DNA of 64,000 nt from CAYJDG01 sp964368875 (lineage in GTDB: Bacteria; Pseudomonadota; Alphaproteobacteria; Micavibrionales; Micavibrionaceae), in contig CAYJDG010000005.1 of the NCBI GenBank assembly GCA_964368875.1, positions 1 to 64,000 of the forward strand, read 5' to 3'. Position numbers and translations under genes: made by a program. Below the pieces are notes generated by a model that worked only from the letters and a program-made list of their open reading frames with translations, did not search any database and had not been told where the DNA came from. This document shows positions 17,332 through 25,560 of this stretch, piece by piece. Each line of letters starts with the position of its first letter. Within the stretch, counting starts at the first letter, position 1.

Positions 17332-17753
17332 TGAAGCAACGTGTCCTCGTTCTATGTACAGGAAACTCATGCCGCTCTGTTATGGCGGAAGCACTGATCA
17401 ACCAGCTTGGTAAAGGGCTTTATGAGGCAGTCAGCGCAGGCAGTCATCCAACAGGTCATGTGCACCCGCAATCCATTGAAACTTTAGAACGGCATGGAAT
17501 TGATCCGGGTCAACCATCCAGCAAGTCATGGGATGCCTTTACGGGCCAGACCTTTGACTTCGTAATAACAGTCTGCGATCAAGCGGCAGCAGAAAGCTGC
17601 CCAGCTTTCATGGGAAAAGTTAAGAAGCTTCACTGGAGCACGCCTGACCCCGCTAAGGCCGCCGGAAACGATCAGGACATCGATGCGGCTTTCGATCAGG
17701 CGTTTCAGATGCTGGAAGACCGCGTCAGGAATTTTTTGAATAAACTTGAATAA
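17331..17753 (+). CDS. arsC: Arsenate reductase, low-MW phosphatase type
   Basis: Reduces As(V) to As(III), probably with thioredoxin as electron donor. The 140-residue protein has the P-loop Cys9-TGNSC-Arg15 of low-molecular-weight phosphatases. Further cysteines at 82 and 90 resemble the redox relay of S. aureus ArsC (Cys10/82/89). A conserved DP pair lies in STPDPAKA. Its ATG overlaps the previous stop (ATGA). No arsenite pump (ArsB or Acr3) follows, so the product would have to be exported by a protein encoded elsewhere. Confidence 0.88.
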   Translation: MKQRVLVLCTGNSCRSVMAEALINQLGKGLYEAVSAGSHPTGHVHPQSIETLERHGIDPGQPSSKSWDAFTGQTFDFVITVCDQAAAESCPAFMGKVKKLHWSTPDPAKAAGNDQDIDAAFDQAFQMLEDRVRNFLNKLE

Positions 17754-17858
17754 AGAAGTCACGGAAAACAAAATCGCTGTGCCCGCTGTGGTTCACCCCC
17801 TTTTTCCTTAATGCTCCCCCTAGCCAGACCTCTCCCCGCCTTGTATCCTGTGCGGACG

Positions 17859-19070
17859 ATGACTCATGCCTCGATTGATGCGCTTGGGCTGGCCGCGCGC
17901 ACGGCAAGCCGCCAGCTGGAACATATTCCGGACGACCGCATCAATGCCGTACTCCTTGCCACTGCCGCCGCCCTGCGTCTCCAGACGGAGGCCGTTCTTG
18001 CCGCGAACAAGCAGGACGTTGCCAAGGCCACCACCAAAAATCTCGCCGGGGCGATGATCGACCGCCTGACGCTCAATGCCGGGCGCATCGATGCCATGGC
18101 CAAGGGACTTGAAGAAATTGCGGCTTTGCCGGGTCCGGTCGGTAAAGTTCTCGCCGCATGGACGCGCCCCAACGGGTTGCAGATCGAGCGTGTCTCGGTG
18201 CCGCTTGGCGTGCTCGGGATGATTTACGAAGCGCGCCCGAGCGTCACCATCGATGCGGCGGGTCTGTGCCTGAAATCACGCAACGCCGTGATCCTGCGTG
18301 GCGGGTCCGAAAGCCTCACCACCTCGCTTGCGCTCTACCGCATCATGCAGACCGTTCTGGAGAAGCATGACTTCCCCCTCGGGTCGGTTGCCATGATCGA
18401 CGATCCCAACCGCGCCCTCGTCGGCGAGATGCTCGCGGCTGATAAATATATCGATGTCATGATCCCGCGCGGCGGCCGTGGTCTTGTCGAGCGCGTCAAG
18501 GCCGAGGCCCGCATGCCTGTGTTCCTGCATCTCGATGGCATCTGTCATGTGTATGTGCATGCGGCTGTCGATCCCGCGATTGCCGCCAAGGTCGTCGTCA
18601 ACGCCAAGATGCGCCGCACCGGAATTTGCGGGGCTGCCGAAACCCTCCTGCTGGATCATAACCTCGATCAAAATCTTGCGACGCAGATTATTACCTCATT
18701 GCAGGATGCGGGTTGCACTATCATCACCGAGCCGGAAAGCTGGGCGACCGAATATCTCGATGCGAAGATCAGTGTCCGCTATGTCGATGGCGTGAAAGAG
18801 GCGGTCGAGCATATCAACACCTTTGGCTCGCAGCACACCGACAGCATTCTCACCGAAGATGCCGCGGCGGCAGAGTATTTCCTCACCCATGTGAACAGCG
18901 CGATTGCCATGCACAATACCTCGACCCAGTTTGCCGATGGTGGCGAATTCGGCATGGGGGCTGAGATCGGCATTTCCACGGGCAAATTCCATGCGCGCGG
19001 CCCGGTCGGCGTCGAGCAGTTGACCACTTACAAGTACATCGTGCGCGGCAATGGCCAAGTCAGATCATAA
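17859..19070 (+). CDS. proA: Gamma-glutamyl phosphate reductase
   Basis: Second step of proline synthesis: NADPH-dependent reduction of gamma-glutamyl phosphate to glutamate semialdehyde. About 403 residues from the ATG at 17859; an upstream in-frame ATG at 17811 would add 16 residues that do not fit the family. Catalytic Cys257 is in RRTGICGAAE, and FGSQHTDSI is typical of ProA. It is the first gene here of the proA-nadD-rsfS-rlmH series. proB is not in the window, though it often precedes proA in Alphaproteobacteria. Confidence 0.95.
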   Translation: MTHASIDALGLAARTASRQLEHIPDDRINAVLLATAAALRLQTEAVLAANKQDVAKATTKNLAGAMIDRLTLNAGRIDAMAKGLEEIAALPGPVGKVLAAWTRPNGLQIERVSVPLGVLGMIYEARPSVTIDAAGLCLKSRNAVILRGGSESLTTSLALYRIMQTVLEKHDFPLGSVAMIDDPNRALVGEMLAADKYIDVMIPRGGRGLVERVKAEARMPVFLHLDGICHVYVHAAVDPAIAAKVVVNAKMRRTGICGAAETLLLDHNLDQNLATQIITSLQDAGCTIITEPESWATEYLDAKISVRYVDGVKEAVEHINTFGSQHTDSILTEDAAAAEYFLTHVNSAIAMHNTSTQFADGGEFGMGAEIGISTGKFHARGPVGVEQLTTYKYIVRGNGQVRS

Positions 19071-19695
19071 GAAAGCAGGACCAAAACCCGGCGAAGTCTT
19101 TCGCTGGAACGGCCTGCGCATCGGGCTGTTCGGCGGCTCGTTCAATCCGCCGCATGCGGGCCATGTTCATGCCAGCCTGATTGCGATGAAATATCTCAAG
19201 CTTGATGCCGTGTGGTGGTTGGTGTCGCCCGGCAATCCGCTTAAATCGCACACGTCCACGCCGTCGCTCGAAAACCGCATCGCGGCCTGCGAGAAAATCG
19301 CCCAGCATCCGCGCATCATCGTCACCGACATCGAGCGGGCGCTCGGCACGGTGCGCACCTATCACACGGTCACCGCGCTTCAGGAAAAATTCCCGCAGAC
19401 GGATTTTATCTGGCTCTCGGGGATGGATATCGTGCATGAATTCCGCCGCTGGTATCGCTGGCGCGATCTGATGAAGAAGATTCCGTTTGCGTTTATCGGG
19501 AGGCCGACCTCGGCGGGTCTGGTGCGGCAGAATATTTTCCGCCAGTCCGGCGGCTTGCATCATCACACTCTGCACCACGGCATTTGCCCCGCTCTGGTGC
19601 CGGGTCAGGTCTTCTGGATTTTCGGTGAGCCGCTTAACCCGCTCTCGTCGACTTTGCTGCGCCAGCAAAAAGCCAATTTGCAGGGAACCCGTTAA
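19051..19695 (+). CDS. nadD: Nicotinate-nucleotide adenylyltransferase
   Basis: Joins nicotinate mononucleotide and ATP to form deamido-NAD in NAD synthesis. The 214-residue protein carries the nucleotidyltransferase motif GGSFNPPHAGH (~residues 30-40), the block WLSGMDIVHEFRRWYRW, and a C-terminal S-S-T-x-x-R-x-x motif. The start overlaps the end of proA by 20 nt. It is followed by a 188-nt gap before rsfS. Confidence 0.94.
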   Translation: MAKSDHKKAGPKPGEVFRWNGLRIGLFGGSFNPPHAGHVHASLIAMKYLKLDAVWWLVSPGNPLKSHTSTPSLENRIAACEKIAQHPRIIVTDIERALGTVRTYHTVTALQEKFPQTDFIWLSGMDIVHEFRRWYRWRDLMKKIPFAFIGRPTSAGLVRQNIFRQSGGLHHHTLHHGICPALVPGQVFWIFGEPLNPLSSTLLRQQKANLQGTR

Positions 19696-19883
19696 GAGAG
19701 TAAAATATTAGTATGGTACCCGAGTCCATGGATGGACACCCAGAGGAGCGTCGTTGAAACGACTTACCAAAGCCAGATTCCCGATACTTTCCAAACAGAT
19801 AGGTCATTTTTTTGATCCGAACTTGCGATGTTCGGGCCGTTTCTCTATGTTCTGTCAAACTCAACGAAAGGAGATTTATCGCA

Positions 19884-20267
19884 TTGGGAACTACTAACAC
19901 ACCGGAGGCCATGGGCCCCGCACATCTTCAAGCCTTGCTTGCCAAGGTTTTGGATGACAACAAAGCCGAAGATATCGAAGTTATCGACCTCAAGGGTCAG
20001 ACATCCATAGCGGATTTCATGATCTTCGCGACAGGTCGCTCCAACCGTCAGGTTGTCGCTCTCGCCGATAAAATTGCTGATGCCATGCTCGAAGCCGGTT
20101 ACTCCCGTCCTCGCGCCGAAGGTATGCCGCATGGCGACTGGGTTGTGGTTGATGCCTATGACGTGATCGTCCACCTGTTCCGCCCGGAAGTCCGCGAATT
20201 CTACAACATTGAAAAAATGTGGCGGCCAGACCCTGTGGTTCAGGCCAGCAAGGCTGCTGGTCAGTAG
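19884..20267 (+). CDS. rsfS: Ribosome silencing factor RsfS
   Basis: Binds ribosomal protein uL14 and blocks subunit joining in starved cells. I prefer the TTG start at 19884 (127 residues), because AAAGGAG sits 10 nt upstream at 19868-19874. The ATG at 19911 has a ribosome site only 2 nt away, and the ATG at 19812 adds unrelated residues. The core IADFMIFATGRSNRQVVALADKI and the C-terminal half (GDWVVVDAYDVIVHLF, REFYNIEKMW) are diagnostic. In the 19696-19883 gap, CCGAAC (19817-19822) and GTTCGG (19830-19835) could form a small leader hairpin. Confidence 0.92.
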   Translation: MGTTNTPEAMGPAHLQALLAKVLDDNKAEDIEVIDLKGQTSIADFMIFATGRSNRQVVALADKIADAMLEAGYSRPRAEGMPHGDWVVVDAYDVIVHLFRPEVREFYNIEKMWRPDPVVQASKAAGQ

Positions 20268-20292
20268 ACCGAATCGCACTTATAAATGATCC

Positions 20293-20754
20293 ATGTTTAA
20301 AGTGGATCTCATCGTTGTCGGCCGTCTCAAAAAAGGCCCCTGGTTCGACCTGCAGGAAGAGTACCGCACGCGGCTGCGCTGGGATCTGATGATCCATGAA
20401 ATCGAAAGCCGCATCACCGACGAAAAAGAGCAGCAGAAGGAAGAACAAAAGTTCATCCTCTCGAAACTCGATGAAGACTCCTTCGTCATCGTCCTCGATG
20501 AACGCGGCGACGGACTGCGCAGCCTCGATTTCGCCCAGACCATCCAGAAAATTCAGAACACCGGCACAAGCCGCATCACCTTCCTGATCGGCGGCGCGAT
20601 GGGCTTCACCGATGAGGTCCGCAACAAAGCCAACATGATGCTGAGTTTCGGGCAACAGACATGGCCGCACATGATGGTCCGCGTCATGCTGCTCGAACAA
20701 ATTTACCGCGCCCAGCAAATCATGGCTGGCCATCCGTATCACCGGGAAGGGTAA
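20293..20754 (+). CDS. rlmH: 23S rRNA (pseudouridine1915-N3)-methyltransferase RlmH
   Basis: SPOUT methyltransferase acting on helix 69 of 23S rRNA in assembled ribosomes, 153 residues. The knot region reads FLIGGAMGFTDEVRNKA, with a preceding VIVLDERGDGLRS. The C-terminus carries the conserved L-x-E-Q-I-Y-R-A-x-x-I segment and ends in YHREG. It follows rsfS by 25 nt, the usual order, and precedes the envC-like gene by 2 nt. Confidence 0.95.
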   Translation: MFKVDLIVVGRLKKGPWFDLQEEYRTRLRWDLMIHEIESRITDEKEQQKEEQKFILSKLDEDSFVIVLDERGDGLRSLDFAQTIQKIQNTGTSRITFLIGGAMGFTDEVRNKANMMLSFGQQTWPHMMVRVMLLEQIYRAQQIMAGHPYHREG

Positions 20755-20756
20755 CC

Positions 20757-21899
20757 ATGCGCCTCTCCCTCGCACTTTGCCTGCTCCTCTTTACCGTTCC
20801 CGCTTTTGCAGGCGCCCCCCTGCCGCCAAAGAAAGCGGAATCCTTGAGCGCTCTTCAGCAGAAACTCGATGCTGAAAAAAAACGCAAAGAAGAACTCGAT
20901 AATCAGGCTAAGAAGCTGCAGAAAGATTTAGGCGGCATCAAAGAAAGCCTGATCAAAACGGCGGCGCAAGTGCAAAGCAGCGAACGCGACCTGCAAAAAA
21001 TCGAAACCCAGATCGCCGCGCTGAAGAAGAAAAAAGCGGGCATCGTGTCCGCGCTGCAGGCTGACCGCCAATCTCTTTCGTCCTTGATTGTCGCACTCGA
21101 ACGTATCCGCCGCCTGCCCCCGGAAACCTTGCTGGCCAAACCAGGTGCCCCGCGTGAAACCGCTCAGGCTGCAACGGCCCTTGGCGCGATTTTGCCGGAA
21201 CTGAATAAACGCGCCGAGGCCCTGCGCGATAAACTCGAAGAGCTTAACGCCGTTGAAGTCGACCTGACCGACAATCAAATCGAATTGCAGGGCCTCTTCA
21301 CCAAACTGAAATCCGAAAAGGCGAACATGGACACCCTCCTCGCCTCGCGCTCAAAAACCTATTCGCAAACTCAGGCTGATCTCAAAGTTCAGCAACAGGC
21401 TGTTGAAGCCGCCTCGAAAGAGGCCGCCGATTTTCAGGAGCTGATCGCGCGGCTTGAACAGAAAAAGAAGAAAGCCGGTCCGTCTGGCGAGAAGCTGGTC
21501 GAATCCGTCCCCTTGCCGGGCTCCGCTCAGCTTCCGGTTTCCGGAATCGTGCGTATACGTTATGGCCAACAGGATGAAATCGGGGCGAACAGTCAAGGCA
21601 TTCGCATCGAAGCCCGCGCCGGGGCGGTGGTCGTGGCCCCGATGGGCGGCATCGTTCGCTACGCCGGACCTTTCAAGTCCTATGGCAATATTGTCCTGTT
21701 AGAACATAAGAATAATTACCATAGCCTTATTGCAGGTTTAGGCAGAATTGATACTGTTGTTGGGCAAAGCGTGGATTCTGGCGAGCCGGTCGGCAATCTC
21801 GGAACACAGGCGGGTGATCGACCCGTTCTGTATTACGAATTGCGTCTCAATGGCGAACCCATTAACCCCGCCCGCAAGTTCAGCGATCTCGGCACCTGA
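20757..21899 (+). CDS. envC: EnvC-like murein hydrolase activator (degenerate M23 domain)
   Basis: A 380-residue periplasmic protein: signal peptide MRLSLALCLLLFTVPAFA, a long coiled coil (~25-260) and a C-terminal LytM/M23 domain. The zinc ligands of active M23 peptidases are absent: the H-x-x-x-D position reads GIRIEA, and the H-x-H position reads YYELR. As in EnvC, the domain is probably non-catalytic and activates an AmiC-type amidase at the division septum. ATG 20757 was chosen because the signal peptide begins there. It lies 2 nt after rlmH and upstream of ctpA, the common alphaproteobacterial order. Confidence 0.9.
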   Translation: MRLSLALCLLLFTVPAFAGAPLPPKKAESLSALQQKLDAEKKRKEELDNQAKKLQKDLGGIKESLIKTAAQVQSSERDLQKIETQIAALKKKKAGIVSALQADRQSLSSLIVALERIRRLPPETLLAKPGAPRETAQAATALGAILPELNKRAEALRDKLEELNAVEVDLTDNQIELQGLFTKLKSEKANMDTLLASRSKTYSQTQADLKVQQQAVEAASKEAADFQELIARLEQKKKKAGPSGEKLVESVPLPGSAQLPVSGIVRIRYGQQDEIGANSQGIRIEARAGAVVVAPMGGIVRYAGPFKSYGNIVLLEHKNNYHSLIAGLGRIDTVVGQSVDSGEPVGNLGTQAGDRPVLYYELRLNGEPINPARKFSDLGT

Positions 21900-21936
21900 G
21901 ATCGCATTTATATCTGCCGCTTTCAGGAGTTCACCC

Positions 21937-23331
21937 ATGCGCAGCTTTCTGGTTCCTTTTCTGACACTTACCTTGCTGACCTCACCACTTGCTTACGCTC
22001 AGGAACAGAAACCCGCAGACCCTCCCAAAGATGCCGAGCGCACCGCTGGCACTCAGCCCGAGCCTGAAAAGAAACCCGATCCTGCTGAAACGTACCGTCA
22101 GCTCAATCTCTTCGGCGATGTCTTCGAGCGCGTCCGTGCGCAATATGTCGATCCGGTCACCGATGAAAAGCTGATGGAATATGCCATCAACGGCATGCTC
22201 TCGAGCCTCGATCCGCACTCGTCTTATCTCGATGAAAAAGATTTCGGCGATATGCGCATTCAAACCAAAGGCGAATTCGGCGGCCTTGGTATCGAAGTCA
22301 CGATGGAAGACGGCCTTGTTAAGGTCGTCTCACCAATCGATGATACGCCTGCCTTTAAAGCTGGCATCAAAGCTGGCGATTACATCACCCATCTTGATGC
22401 CAAACCGATCATGGGTATGAGCCTTGCTGAAGCAGTCGATGCGATGCGCGGCAAAGTCGGGTCTCCGGTTGAACTCACCGTCCGTCGCGAAGGTGTTGCC
22501 GAAGCCATCAAAATCAAGATCACCCGCGATGTCATCCGCATCCAGTCAGTGCGCTCCCGCGTTGAGGGCAACGGCACGGTCGGCTATGTCCGTATCACCA
22601 CCTTCAATCAGAACACCGAAGAAGGTCTGAAGTCCGCCGTTGAGAAAATCAAAAAAGAAACCGGCGCGAACCTGATCGGCTACATCCTCGATCTGCGTAA
22701 CAACCCGGGCGGTCTGCTCGATCAGGCGATTGCCGTGTCGGATGCATTCCTTGATAAAGGCGAAATCGTCTCCACCCGTGGCCGTGATCCGAAAGACATC
22801 AAACGCGATAATGCCACTGCTGGCGACATCACCAACGGCCTGCCAGTCGTGATCCTTATCAACGGCGGCTCTGCCTCGGCCTCCGAGATCGTCTCGGGTG
22901 CGTTGCAGGATCATCGCCGCGCCGTGCTGATGGGGACGCGCTCCTTCGGTAAAGGCTCTGTCCAGACGGTTATCCCTCTGCCCGGCCATGGCGCGATGCG
23001 CCTGACCACGGCGCGGTATTTCACGCCGTCCGGTCGTTCGATTCAGGCCAAGGGTATCGAACCTGATATCTTCGTTGAACAAGCCAAGATCGAAAAAATC
23101 ACCGAAGCTGGCTTCCACGAAGAAGATTTGAAAGGCGCTCTCGCCAATCCTGACAAGCCTAAGGAAGAAGCGCCGAAAGTGGTTGCGACACCTCCTGAAG
23201 CCGTCAAGATCGATGAGAAAACTGGCAAGCCTGTCGATCCAAAAGACAAAGACGTGCCGCTCGACTACCAGCTGGAGCGCGGTGTCGATCTGCTGCGCGG
23301 CCTGGCTCTCTACGAACGCAAAGACCAGTAA
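21937..23331 (+). CDS. ctpA: C-terminal processing peptidase (S41 family)
   Basis: Periplasmic serine protease of 464 residues that trims or degrades envelope proteins. The ATG at 21937 opens a signal peptide ending in PLAYA and follows a CAGGAG ribosome site. A PDZ domain lies at ~90-175. The catalytic Ser is in GGSASASEI (312-316), and the general-base Lys339 is in RSFGKGSVQ. A Pro/Lys-rich tail follows the peptidase domain. It is placed between the envC-like gene and yibQ, consistent with a role in cell-wall remodelling. Confidence 0.95.
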   Translation: MRSFLVPFLTLTLLTSPLAYAQEQKPADPPKDAERTAGTQPEPEKKPDPAETYRQLNLFGDVFERVRAQYVDPVTDEKLMEYAINGMLSSLDPHSSYLDEKDFGDMRIQTKGEFGGLGIEVTMEDGLVKVVSPIDDTPAFKAGIKAGDYITHLDAKPIMGMSLAEAVDAMRGKVGSPVELTVRREGVAEAIKIKITRDVIRIQSVRSRVEGNGTVGYVRITTFNQNTEEGLKSAVEKIKKETGANLIGYILDLRNNPGGLLDQAIAVSDAFLDKGEIVSTRGRDPKDIKRDNATAGDITNGLPVVILINGGSASASEIVSGALQDHRRAVLMGTRSFGKGSVQTVIPLPGHGAMRLTTARYFTPSGRSIQAKGIEPDIFVEQAKIEKITEAGFHEEDLKGALANPDKPKEEAPKVVATPPEAVKIDEKTGKPVDPKDKDVPLDYQLERGVDLLRGLALYERKDQ

Positions 23332-23340
23332 AGGCGGATA

Positions 23341-24450
23341 ATGCTCGCTGTACTCAGGGATCGGCTGGACCCATACCTCTCGCTCAGGGCGTTCGCCCTG
23401 ACGCTTGCGGGTCTGATTGGCCTGTCTGTGATCAGCTCCGGCATTGCCGTCATGACGGCGTCACATCCTGAACTTGATCTTAGTGTCACCGTGCCGCTTG
23501 CCGATCCTGCTAAAACTGCGTCTACGCAAGCTGATGAGCCGATTTCTCCCGGCACGCTCAGTCAGTCGGATCTGGCGACGCCTGAACCTGCCGAAACTAT
23601 AAAAGAGCCGGTTCACGAAGCGCTGAAGCCGCCCGAAGTCAAAGAGAAACCACCTATCGAAGAGGCCGTAAAAGGCCTGCACCAGAATACCCCGTTCGGC
23701 CTTGTGCCGATTGTTCGTAAGGATGATGGCTTGACGGCTTATAAAGCTTACCGCGCTGAGTTTACGCCCGCCGCGTCGACCAAAGCGCTGATCAGCCTCG
23801 TCATGGTTGATTTCGGCATGTCCAAAACGATTTCCGAACAAGCCATCAAAGATTTACCGCCCGGTGTAACGCTTGCGCTCTCTCCCTACAGCAGTGAAGC
23901 CCAGAAATGGACGACTGCCGCCCGTCAGGACGGACACGAAGTCTGGCTGGGCCTGCCTGTGCAGAACGAAAATTTTGGCAACAGCGACAGCGGCAATCAG
24001 ACCCTGCTCGTCAACGCCAGTGTCGACCAGAACAAGAGCCGCCTGCTTGGCAATCTTGGCAAGGCCACTGGCTACGTTGGCGTCATCGATATGGACACGC
24101 CCGCTTTCGCCAACAACGCGGCTGATCTTGACCGTATCTATAGCGATATCCTTGATCGCGGCCTGGCACTCGCTCAGGCCAACCCCAAAGATACTCTCAC
24201 GGGTGAATTCGCCATTACGCATAAGGCCCCGTTCATTCAGAACGATATCTGGGTCGACCGTAACGCAACTCCGGCGGCGGTCGCCTTTGAACTCGATAAA
24301 TTGAAACAGATCGCCAGCAACGGCCGCATTGCGGTTGGGTTCTTCCATCCATATCCGACCGTGATCGCTGCGATCAAAGACTGGCAGGACAATCTGGAAC
24401 GCGCCAATATTGAGATCGCGCCGCTGTCCTCCTCCATCGATCAGAAATAA
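23341..24450 (+). CDS. Divergent polysaccharide deacetylase family protein (YibQ-like)
   Basis: A 369-residue protein with an N-terminal membrane helix (residues ~17-40), a long Pro/Glu-rich periplasmic linker, and a domain related to polysaccharide deacetylases. Recognisable parts are ISLVMVDFGMSK, ATGYVGVIDMD and AVGFFHPYPTV. Metal-binding residues of active deacetylases are only partly kept, so the activity is uncertain. This family regularly follows envC and ctpA, pointing to peptidoglycan or envelope work at division. It ends 2 nt before rppH. Confidence 0.85.
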   Translation: MLAVLRDRLDPYLSLRAFALTLAGLIGLSVISSGIAVMTASHPELDLSVTVPLADPAKTASTQADEPISPGTLSQSDLATPEPAETIKEPVHEALKPPEVKEKPPIEEAVKGLHQNTPFGLVPIVRKDDGLTAYKAYRAEFTPAASTKALISLVMVDFGMSKTISEQAIKDLPPGVTLALSPYSSEAQKWTTAARQDGHEVWLGLPVQNENFGNSDSGNQTLLVNASVDQNKSRLLGNLGKATGYVGVIDMDTPAFANNAADLDRIYSDILDRGLALAQANPKDTLTGEFAITHKAPFIQNDIWVDRNATPAAVAFELDKLKQIASNGRIAVGFFHPYPTVIAAIKDWQDNLERANIEIAPLSSSIDQK

Positions 24451-24452
24451 TC

Positions 24453-24926
24453 ATGGTCGACTTAACCCTCCCTTACCGCCCATGCGTCGGGATTGCTGTT
24501 TTCAATACTGATGGAAAAGTATTTGTGGGTGAGCGCATCGACACGCCCGGCGCGTGGCAGATGCCGCAAGGCGGAATTGATGCCGGGGAAGATTTATCAA
24601 AAGCGGCCATGCGCGAACTCTATGAAGAAACCGGAATAGTGCGCGCTGACATTCTCGAAATTTCCGAAGAAAAACTGCGTTATGATTTTCCGCCAGGCTT
24701 TACTAATAAATATCTGCTCGATTATTTTCGTGGTCAGGAACAGACATGGGTTGCGTTGCGCTTCTCCGGCGATGACAGTGAGATCAATCTTAATGCTCAC
24801 ACCCCGCCCGAATTCAGCGCATGGCAATGGCTCGATCTTGAGCGCATCGTCGACCTGATCGTGCCATTCAAGCGCGATCTTTACCGCGAAGTGATCCGCA
24901 AATTCAGCAAATATTCTAGCGCCTGA
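24453..24926 (+). CDS. rppH: RNA pyrophosphohydrolase (Nudix)
   Basis: Removes pyrophosphate from the 5' end of transcripts, which exposes them to RNase E; such enzymes also cleave dinucleoside polyphosphates. The 157-residue protein has a full Nudix box from Gly40, with Glu46, Arg54-Glu55 and the EETG core (GGIDAGEDL, AAMRELYEETGI). It carries the RppH-type PYRPCVG N-terminus. Last gene of the plus-strand series; its end overlaps the convergent gene by 11 nt. Confidence 0.94.
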   Translation: MVDLTLPYRPCVGIAVFNTDGKVFVGERIDTPGAWQMPQGGIDAGEDLSKAAMRELYEETGIVRADILEISEEKLRYDFPPGFTNKYLLDYFRGQEQTWVALRFSGDDSEINLNAHTPPEFSAWQWLDLERIVDLIVPFKRDLYREVIRKFSKYSSA

Positions 24927-25443
24927 GCGCAACGCCGCGCAGCGATGCGGGCAGCCTGCTTTTATCAACCAGACGATGTACCAGTATCTCGCCGCCCGGA
25001 TGGATCGGGCTGTAATCCTCCCCGCGGATGATGGCCGCTGACAAAGAATAACTTCCCTTGCCGCTGCACGCCCCCTGCGCGCCCCCATGCTCCCACGCTT
25101 TGACAGTCACAGTGATCTCGCCTTTGGCGGGCGTGGTCCACAGATTGGTCTTACGGTTAAACTCCTGCGCAGCCGCCGTATAAGTTCCGGGCTTCGCCGC
25201 TGAGAACGCAACTGGCGCGGCCCAGCTCAGCACTCCCGGCTTATCCGTCAGCGTCGCAGCACTGCGGATCCCCGGCGCAAAAATTCCCTCGTCTTCGATC
25301 TGGTAATAAATGGTCGCAACGCCATGGTGAATAAGGCAGATATTCGCCGGCAACAACTCAAGATTTTCGGGTGGCTCCTGCGCCACAGCCGCGACAGCCG
25401 CAAACGCAAACGGCAGCACCGCGCCGTTCAAAACTTTATTCAT
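24916..25443 (-). CDS. Exported protein of unknown function
   Basis: A 175-residue protein from the ATG at 25443, which opens a signal peptide (VLNGAVLPFAFAAVAAVAQ). An in-frame start further upstream would put charged residues before it. The mature part is beta-rich, with two Cys (ANICLIHH and QGACSGKG), and resembles an Ig-like or beta-sandwich fold, though I recognise no family. It stands alone, downstream of the tolB terminator, and converges on rppH with an 11-nt overlap. Confidence 0.65.
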   Translation of the reverse strand: MNKVLNGAVLPFAFAAVAAVAQEPPENLELLPANICLIHHGVATIYYQIEDEGIFAPGIRSAATLTDKPGVLSWAAPVAFSAAKPGTYTAAAQEFNRKTNLWTTPAKGEITVTVKAWEHGGAQGACSGKGSYSLSAAIIRGEDYSPIHPGGEILVHRLVDKSRLPASLRGVALRR

Positions 25444-25510
25444 GATGCACCTGTTCAACTCAATTTTTTTTATTGGGTTGAGCCTAAGACAGAGTATTTC
25501 ACCGCACAAC

Positions 25511-25541
25511 AAAAAAACGCCGGAATAAACCGGCGTTTTTG
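25511..25541 (-). terminator. Terminator of the tol operon
   Basis: AACGCCGG (25516-25523) pairs with CCGGCGTT (25530-25537) across a 6-nt loop. Read on the minus strand it ends in seven T, 20 nt after the tolB stop. The plus strand also has five T, so it may work in both directions. Confidence 0.85.
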
Positions 25542-25560
25542 AAATCGATCTGCGAAAGTA

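Noticed and set aside
19634..19912. Minus-strand gene across the nadD-rsfS gap
   Set aside because: It overlaps both genes and has no family features; the gap is better read as an rsfS leader.
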